From Nitrospiraceae bacterium (GTDB lineage Bacteria; Nitrospirota; Nitrospiria; Nitrospirales; Nitrospiraceae): DNA of 18,835 nucleotides. The stretch spans positions 1-18,835 of the forward strand of contig JAABQN010000013.1 of the NCBI GenBank assembly GCA_011391455.1. The letters run 5' to 3'. Shown here piece after piece: positions 14,192 through 18,835 of this stretch. A program made the position numbers and the translations under genes. Positions within the stretch are counted from its first letter, which is position 1, and the number at the start of each line of letters is the position of its first letter. Under the pieces are notes generated by a model, which saw only the letters and a program-made list of their open reading frames with translations, was not told the DNA's origin and ran no database searches.

Positions 14192-14493
14192 AACGTGGTC
14201 CTTTTCTGCGGTCTTGCCGCTGGATGATCCTAGGGACTTCTCACTGGTAGGACTATGCAGATGTAATGCCAGTTGAATACGATTGCGGCTGTCTGTTTAT
14301 TCGGGATTTTTCGTACTTGAAACTCAATGACTGAGACCTCCCTGTCCCTTCATGCTCACCGATGCAGGTAATCGGAAACACCGTGCTAATGTTCCGATAC
14401 CCTCGCGTGCTGGGGCGATCCTGGGCGCCTGTCTGTGCAGTGCGGTGGATGGGTATAGTCGAAGATCAGAGGGGTGGGGACTCTGTGGCCCGG
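14192..14493. other. Gene-free stretch between lipoprotein and PilZ genes
   Basis: No gene seen. An imperfect hairpin, GTAATCGGAAACA (14368-14380) with TGTTCCGATAC (14390-14400), lies 94-126 bases beyond the lipoprotein stop and may end its transcript, although there is no T-run on the minus strand. The PilZ promoter should be here but I cannot place it with confidence. Confidence 0.4.
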
Positions 14494-15693
14494 TTACTTG
14501 GCAATCGTGATGCTGGGGACTCCGACGCGAGGCACCTCGGTGACGGTCATCTGGAACAATAGAAACAGCAATTGGAAGGCCTCGCGGTTCCAGCGAGCCA
14601 GCGGTCCCGTGGTGTTCACGGCGTAATATTTTCCGTGGGATTTAATCGACAGGTCGGCTTCCGAGGGAGCTCCATCCGACAGCAGAAGTTCCATTGTGTG
14701 GACAGGATTTTCGTGGACCTTCGGGGTCCGCGGATCTCTGTCGACGGGGTATTCGGGGTCTTCTCCAAGCGATCGACCCAGAAAGTTGAGAATGGCATTG
14801 AAGCTCCGCAGCCGGAAATTTCCCTTGAGAGGGTATTCCCCCCCGACATGCCCTGGGCGGATGTCGAAGGAGACATCGTTCAGGTGCCCTTCTTCCGTTT
14901 CGTCGATCAACCGGGCTCGTTCATCGGGTGAGAGCGTGTCTGGGTCATAGTTGGTGATATGAATTCGTCCCGTGATTTGTTTCCGTAGGGTGTAGGTGTT
15001 GTCTTTCTGGCTGTAGGTCACGAGATACTCATTCTCTAAAGACTGGAAGCCCTCTGCCGTGACCGAGTTGGCCGGAATCGTCCAGGTCCGAATGTAGACG
15101 AGCGGTTCGGCATAGAGCTGGTTCTGGTCCTGAATAGTCGAGAGGTGCGTCACCACGCGACGGAACATCTCGTAGTCTATCCGATCTGCAGGCTTATTGC
15201 GGTAGGCGATCTTCTGGCCATTCTCCGTGATCCGCAGTTCCTGCGCCATCAGCCTGAGCAACAGATCGATGTCGTACCGCTGCCGGAGCAGGAGCGTGAA
15301 CTTGGTTTCCGGAAAGGGGGTCAAGAGCCGTTTGGTGAACTCTTCCCCTTCGACAGGCACGATACTGATGGTGGGGTTCTCCGCCACGCTGCCGCCGAAG
15401 ATCGGCATGAGCGCCCTGCCAGCCCCTCCCGTGAATGCCGGAGTGGCCCCGGCGCTGACACGGAAATCGAACGTTGCGGCGATATTCGAGACGCCGGTAA
15501 AGTGAATCGGTTGATGCTGATGGGCACGGGCGATGTTGATGAGAAGCTGTTTGGATATGGCATCCGTGATCGCTTCATCATAGGTTGTCACGGCGCGATT
15601 CAGCGTGATAGGGGAGAGGCAGCCGGTCATGGCCAGGCTGCATACGATTCCCGCCAGAGTCAATCGCATGGGGGATGTTGAACGCTGTTCCAT
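14494..15693 (-). CDS. Lipoprotein of unknown function
   Basis: About 399 aa. A short hydrophobic signal (LTLAGIVCSLA) ends in MTGC, a plausible lipobox with Cys25 as the lipid-bearing residue. The mature part starts LSPITLNRAVTTYDEAITDAISKQLLINIARAHQ, an opening seen in putative bacterial lipoproteins annotated only as hypothetical, with FDFRVSAG and GGSVAENPTISIVPVEGEEF following. I cannot assign a domain. The start is unsettled: ATG 15693, ATG 15711 and ATG 15669 are all in frame and none has a convincing ribosome-binding site. The position, 105 bases beyond the end of the peroxidase terminator hairpin on the same strand, suggests a separate transcript. Confidence 0.75.
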   Translation of the reverse strand: MEQRSTSPMRLTLAGIVCSLAMTGCLSPITLNRAVTTYDEAITDAISKQLLINIARAHQHQPIHFTGVSNIAATFDFRVSAGATPAFTGGAGRALMPIFGGSVAENPTISIVPVEGEEFTKRLLTPFPETKFTLLLRQRYDIDLLLRLMAQELRITENGQKIAYRNKPADRIDYEMFRRVVTHLSTIQDQNQLYAEPLVYIRTWTIPANSVTAEGFQSLENEYLVTYSQKDNTYTLRKQITGRIHITNYDPDTLSPDERARLIDETEEGHLNDVSFDIRPGHVGGEYPLKGNFRLRSFNAILNFLGRSLGEDPEYPVDRDPRTPKVHENPVHTMELLLSDGAPSEADLSIKSHGKYYAVNTTGPLARWNREAFQLLFLLFQMTVTEVPRVGVPSITIAK

Positions 15694-15797
15694 CGTCACG
15701 TGAACAACCATCGAGCGAGCCCGAGAATCTTTCTGCAGGTTTGTAGCATAACCGGCAGCGGCTGCCTAGCGGGTTGCACATGTTTCGTGGTGAAAAA

Positions 15798-15840
15798 CGA
15801 AAGGGATCGGGCGTCTCATTGAAAACGTCCGACCCCTTCG
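15798..15840 (-). terminator. Rho-independent terminator of the heme peroxidase
   Basis: The segment 15825-15840 (ACGTCCGACCCCTTCG) pairs with 15798-15814 (CGAAAGGGATCGGGCGT) with small mismatches. On the minus strand the stem is followed by a T-rich run (TTTCGTTTTTC). It lies about 10 bases beyond the TAG stop of the peroxidase gene. Confidence 0.75.
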
Positions 15841-15850
15841 ATTACTGCAG

Positions 15851-17464
15851 CTATTCCAGCGGTGGAACCACTCCGGCAAATGTCAACAGATCGGTGATGC
15901 GAAAGTCGCCCTGCGTCGTAGACTTCAGCACCGGTGTCCAATTCGGCTGAACGGCCAGATAGGAAGTGTCATCGGCCTTCAGCAGGCCGATAAATACTTC
16001 ACCGACGATGCGGCCTCCCACCGGTCCTAACCGGAGACCATTCTCCATGAGTTCCGCCTCCTTCAAAATGTAATACCAGAGCGGTGTACTCTTTTCCATG
16101 CCGAAGGGCGTGAGGGCGTCCAGCTGGACGGGGGTCAATGCTGGAACACCTATCCTCCGCGCAATCGCCTGGCCGGACGGTATCCCGAAATTGACGTGAC
16201 GCATCAGATTGCGTGAGGCCAGCGACTGTACCCCATCGGCCGGCAGACCAGGGGCAGGCCCACGCGAGCCTGGAAGCAACATCACGACGCTGGAAAGCTT
16301 ACCGTCGATCTTCTTGTTGGGCCGGAAATTACCATCGCCGAAATTGAAGAATGTTTGCCAGTCGACAAACCGACGCGGTGCGCGCTTCCCGCCACGCAGA
16401 TCGATTGGGTCCGGGTCGTTGGGGTCCTGGGCATCGTCGAAGAGAAAGGCGAAGAATGGCGCTGCCGGCGTGATGGTTGGGCCAAAGTTGAGGCGGTAGC
16501 TGGGACGAATTTGCGAATGGCCGAAACGGTAGGCTGACACTGAAAATTCGATGGGAATAGAAGGATTTTTTTTATCCACCTCATAGAAGCGGAGTCTTTT
16601 TCTGAGGATGTCATCGACGCGCTCTTGTCCTATTGTCAGCGGCAGGAACTCGTGCAGGATAATCCACTGATAGTGCCAGCGGACCTGGCGTTGAGCCATC
16701 TTGAAGATCCGCTCAGCCGATTGATCGGCAAGAGAGGAATCCTTGCGCAAATGGTCGATCACCGCGTTATGAAAACGCAGCATGGCCAAGTGGAACTGAG
16801 CAAGAATCACATGTTCGTCGTTCCGGCTATCTCCGAGGATGGCGGCATTATTGCTGGGATCACGCGGTAGGTCGAAACGGACCGCGCCCTTGCGAGAAAC
16901 GAGTTCTGAACCAGGAATGGGTTCCACTCGTAGCTTGATATCGCCGGAGCTCAAGTCATACAGCGATGGGGATGCTTCCGGCCCATCACCATACAGACTG
17001 TCCAGATCGAACGCCGCGGTGCGAAAATTCGTCGTTTTTGCTGGGTTGCTCCGTTCGAGCAACGGAGATCTCGGGTCGAGTGTTATATCGTGGTCAAGGA
17101 ACTGACCGAAGAAGGTGATGCCGGCCGTCATGTTGGGATTGTCGGGATTGTGTGGGCTGAACAGCAGAGGTTCCGTGATCGACTTAATGGGATCGCTCAG
17201 GATATCCATCGCATCGATGAGCCCGCCTTTTTCGCCCAGCTTTTTGGCCTGATCCCGCGCGGCATCGGTCGGTGTGGCGAAGGGCGGCAAATCAGGAAAC
17301 ATGCGCGTAAAAGAATTCTCCGGAGAGTGAGGCCGGTCCCGCATGCCGGGAAGATGCAAATTGTTTTTCCCATCCGCGTAAGCGGCAGTGATGCCGAGCA
17401 GCGCTGTAGAACACAGCACTCCTGCTAGGCCTGCCGACAGGAATTTCTTGCGACGCTTTGACAT
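15851..17464 (-). CDS. Exported animal-type heme peroxidase (peroxidase-cyclooxygenase superfamily)
   Basis: 537 aa. A signal peptide (SKRRKKFL..., hydrophobic core to ~28, cut near YA-DG) directs export; the RRKKFL stretch is close to, but not, a strict Tat motif. Catalytic marks: QFLDHD with distal His125, the LYGDG loop (158-161), GDSRNDE with distal Arg214 and Glu217, and AYRFGHSQI with proximal His316. The Asp next to the distal His is the usual calcium-ligand/heme-link position. Family members oxidise halides, pseudohalides or organic donors with H2O2. ATG 17464 has GAGGAGG five bases upstream. It ends in TAG and has its own terminator, so it is likely monocistronic. Together with the haloperoxidase and P450 it gives the window three oxidative enzymes. 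Confidence 0.92.
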   Translation of the reverse strand: MSKRRKKFLSAGLAGVLCSTALLGITAAYADGKNNLHLPGMRDRPHSPENSFTRMFPDLPPFATPTDAARDQAKKLGEKGGLIDAMDILSDPIKSITEPLLFSPHNPDNPNMTAGITFFGQFLDHDITLDPRSPLLERSNPAKTTNFRTAAFDLDSLYGDGPEASPSLYDLSSGDIKLRVEPIPGSELVSRKGAVRFDLPRDPSNNAAILGDSRNDEHVILAQFHLAMLRFHNAVIDHLRKDSSLADQSAERIFKMAQRQVRWHYQWIILHEFLPLTIGQERVDDILRKRLRFYEVDKKNPSIPIEFSVSAYRFGHSQIRPSYRLNFGPTITPAAPFFAFLFDDAQDPNDPDPIDLRGGKRAPRRFVDWQTFFNFGDGNFRPNKKIDGKLSSVVMLLPGSRGPAPGLPADGVQSLASRNLMRHVNFGIPSGQAIARRIGVPALTPVQLDALTPFGMEKSTPLWYYILKEAELMENGLRLGPVGGRIVGEVFIGLLKADDTSYLAVQPNWTPVLKSTTQGDFRITDLLTFAGVVPPLE

Positions 17465-17877
17465 GGTGGCCTCCTCATAGCGTTACAGGGCTCTGATATC
17501 CGGGATTCAATCGTTGCTTCCCGGTGTGAACGAGATGTGAGCCAGGCTTCCGCAAGAACTGAACCATGGGACGCGCATAATCCGTCGCGTCTCTATCCAG
17601 GCGGAAAGAAAGAGAAGAGCTTCTATAGGGGATGTTCTCAAAAGAGGACAGTAGGCGAAAGCGGACAGTATGCAAAAGAATCCATCGGTTCTAATAAGCA
17701 TACAACGTGGTCTTTCGCACCGGCGTAGCGGAGCGAGAGTTGATCTGGTTCAACCAACCAAACCAATAAACAAGACAGGGGGAAAGACGACTCTCATTGC
17801 ATTGCAGTAGGGTGTTCTAGATAGTGCGTGAAAACTTCTGAGCCCAGCGTCATTCCTTAGGCGATAGGCGGTATTGA
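17465..17877. other. Divergent intergenic region
   Basis: It separates the minus-strand peroxidase from the plus-strand permease and must hold both promoters. I see a tandem 17-bp direct repeat (17646-17679, listed separately) and a short AACCAACCAAACCAATAAAC stretch (17753-17772) like the degenerate units of the 4113-4223 hairpin. Short open frames here lack ribosome-binding sites and known products. Confidence 0.5.
17646..17679. promoter_or_regulatory. Adjacent 17-bp direct repeats upstream of the heme peroxidase
   Basis: GGACAGTAGGCGAAAGC (17646-17662) is followed without gap by GGACAGTATGCAAAAGA (17663-17679); 13 of 17 positions match. The pair lies about 180-215 bases from the peroxidase start and about 200-230 from the permease start. 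Two half-turn-spaced sites like this could bind a regulator. Confidence 0.45.
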
Positions 17878-18835
17878 ATGTCTTCGACTTCTTTGGCCCT
17901 GCTCATCTTCGGTGTGTGCTATCTGGTCATCATCACTGAGCGGATACACAAGACGATTGTGGCGCTCTTAGGTGCGGCGGTCATGATCGGGTTCGGTGTG
18001 GTGTCGCAAGACGAGGCGTTCTATTCGCATGAGTTCGGCGTCGACTACAACGTTGTGTTTCTATTGATTGGGATGATGGTGATCATTAACATCGTCCGGG
18101 AGATCGGTCTCTTCGAGGTTTTGGCCATCTGGGCGGCGCAGCGGTCCGACGCGAAACCGTTTCGTCTGCTGGTGTTGCTGGCACTGTTGACGGCTGGGCT
18201 CTCGGCCATGCTCAATAACGTCACCACGGTGCTGCTCATGGCGCCCGTTACGTTGGCGATTACCAAGCGATTGGAACTGAATCCCGTTAAATTTCTGGTG
18301 ACAGAGGCGCTGGCATCGAATATTGGTGGAACTGCGACGCTGGTCGGCGATCCCCCCAATATCATGATCGCCAGCAAGGCTGAATTGAGCTATTTCGATT
18401 TTCTCGTGGTCTTGGGCCCAATCGCTGTGCTGATCATGGCCGTGTTTCTGGTTGTGCTGTAGCTGGTCTTTGGGCGAACCATGACCGTGGCTCCGCATCT
18501 CCGAACGGCGGTGTTGGCATTGAGTTCACGGGAGGCTGTTTTAGATCGACCGTTCTTGCATCGCTGTCTCTGGCTGCTCGGGATCGTCAACGTCGGGTTT
18601 TGCATGCATTCCTTCATTCATCTTGAGCCGGCCACGATTGCCCTCCTTGGCGCGAGCCTGTTCATGCTGATCGGTCATGCGAGGCGGAAGCCGAAGGATG
18701 TTGAGGAGCTGTCGTATCTCACCGATGTCGAGTGGAAAACCATCTTCTTTTTTATCGGGTTGTTTATCCTGGTCGGTGGCTTGGTCAAGGTTGGCGTGAT
18801 TCGCTACCTGGCAGACCAGTTGGTTTCGGTGACGC
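17878..18835 (+). pseudogene. ArsB/NhaD-type (SLC13-like) permease with in-frame amber codon, cut by window end
   Basis: The frame from ATG 17878 gives a polytopic membrane protein typical of the ArsB/NhaD ion-transporter group. It includes IVALLGAAVMIGFG and NVVFLLIGMMVIINIVREIGLFEV. The hallmark segment LNNVTTVLLMAPVT (about 113-126) is followed by EALASNIGGTATLVGDPPNIMIAS (about 144-167). TAG at 18460-18462 stops it after 194 residues. The same frame continues with family sequence (LVFGRTM, then EPATIALLGASLFML, then EWKTIFFFIGLFILVGGLVKVGVI) to the window end. Relatives have Tyr before LVFGR, so Tyr-to-amber is the simple explanation. As read, only about half the transporter is made. AGGCGG six bases before ATG is a weak ribosome-binding site. 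The ion carried is unknown. Confidence 0.82.

Noticed and set aside
15145..15681. 178-codon plus-strand frame inside the lipoprotein gene
   Set aside because: Antisense shadow. The minus-strand frame has a signal peptide and lipobox and ordinary composition.
17475..17701. Small minus-strand frames in the peroxidase-permease gap
   Set aside because: No ribosome-binding site, and they translate the direct repeats; more likely regulatory DNA.
4903..18462. Reassignment of TAG as a sense codon in this genome
   Set aside because: TAG ends the MFS, ACT, YD-repeat, P450 and heme peroxidase genes at the expected lengths. Partial suppression is kept as an open possibility only.

Overview
The window looks like a chromosomal stretch from a moderately GC-rich, Gram-negative-type bacterium. 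Signal peptides, a lipoprotein and periplasmic-type oxidoreductases are encoded. The gene mix and the recurring intergenic repeat boxes (TAGCAGGCTGC...AAAA ends, AGCAAGGCCGCAGCGAG, GGTGCCTGACA) remind me of Nitrospira/Nitrospirota genomes. That placement is recognition from memory, not proof. I see no rRNA, tRNA, CRISPR array, transposase or phage gene.

Layout: 1-52 is a truncated copy of an intergenic repeat. 74-2025 is a two-gene operon (SDR oxidoreductase, then a Tet-type MFS transporter, overlapping by 4 bases). 2486-4090 is an exported vanadium-dependent haloperoxidase with a complete vanadate-binding signature. A very long hairpin (4113-4223) separates it from a convergent GNAT acetyltransferase. 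4886-5404 is a BrnT/BrnA toxin-antitoxin locus whose toxin frame has an in-frame amber codon. 5509-6378 is a membrane-anchored SLT lytic transglycosylase (minus strand). 6864-7184 is a small unknown protein. 7192-7520 is a palindrome followed by ~83-bp degenerate tandem repeats. 7761-8468 is an exported YqgE/AlgH-family protein whose last codons come from a repeat copy. 8742-9131 is a small ABM-like protein (minus). 9253-10092 is an exported YD-repeat protein (minus). 10344-10763 is a tandem ACT protein. 10904-11432 is a hemerythrin-like HHE gene broken by one extra base. 11502-11838 is a gene-free element with inverted ends and a 93-bp palindrome. 11836-13251 is a cytochrome P450 (minus). 13512-14191 holds small DUF2934 and PilZ genes. 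14494-15693 is an unrecognised lipoprotein. 15851-17464 is an exported animal-type heme peroxidase followed by its own terminator. 17878 to the window end is an ArsB/NhaD-type permease, split by an in-frame amber codon.

Two themes stand out. First, three genes (brnT, the HHE protein and the permease) are each broken by a single-base-type lesion, while recognisable family sequence continues beyond it. This could be gene decay, sequence error or recoding. TAG is the ordinary stop of at least five intact genes here, so global TAG reassignment is unlikely. Second, a structured repeat family (a 91-96 nt palindrome plus a tail box) sits between genes on both strands. It has contributed the 3' end of the yqgE-like gene, and a separate terminal-inverted-repeat-like box supplies the P450 stop codon. 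The presence of a vanadium haloperoxidase, a heme peroxidase and a P450 within 15 kb suggests oxidative or halogenating chemistry, but they are not in one operon.
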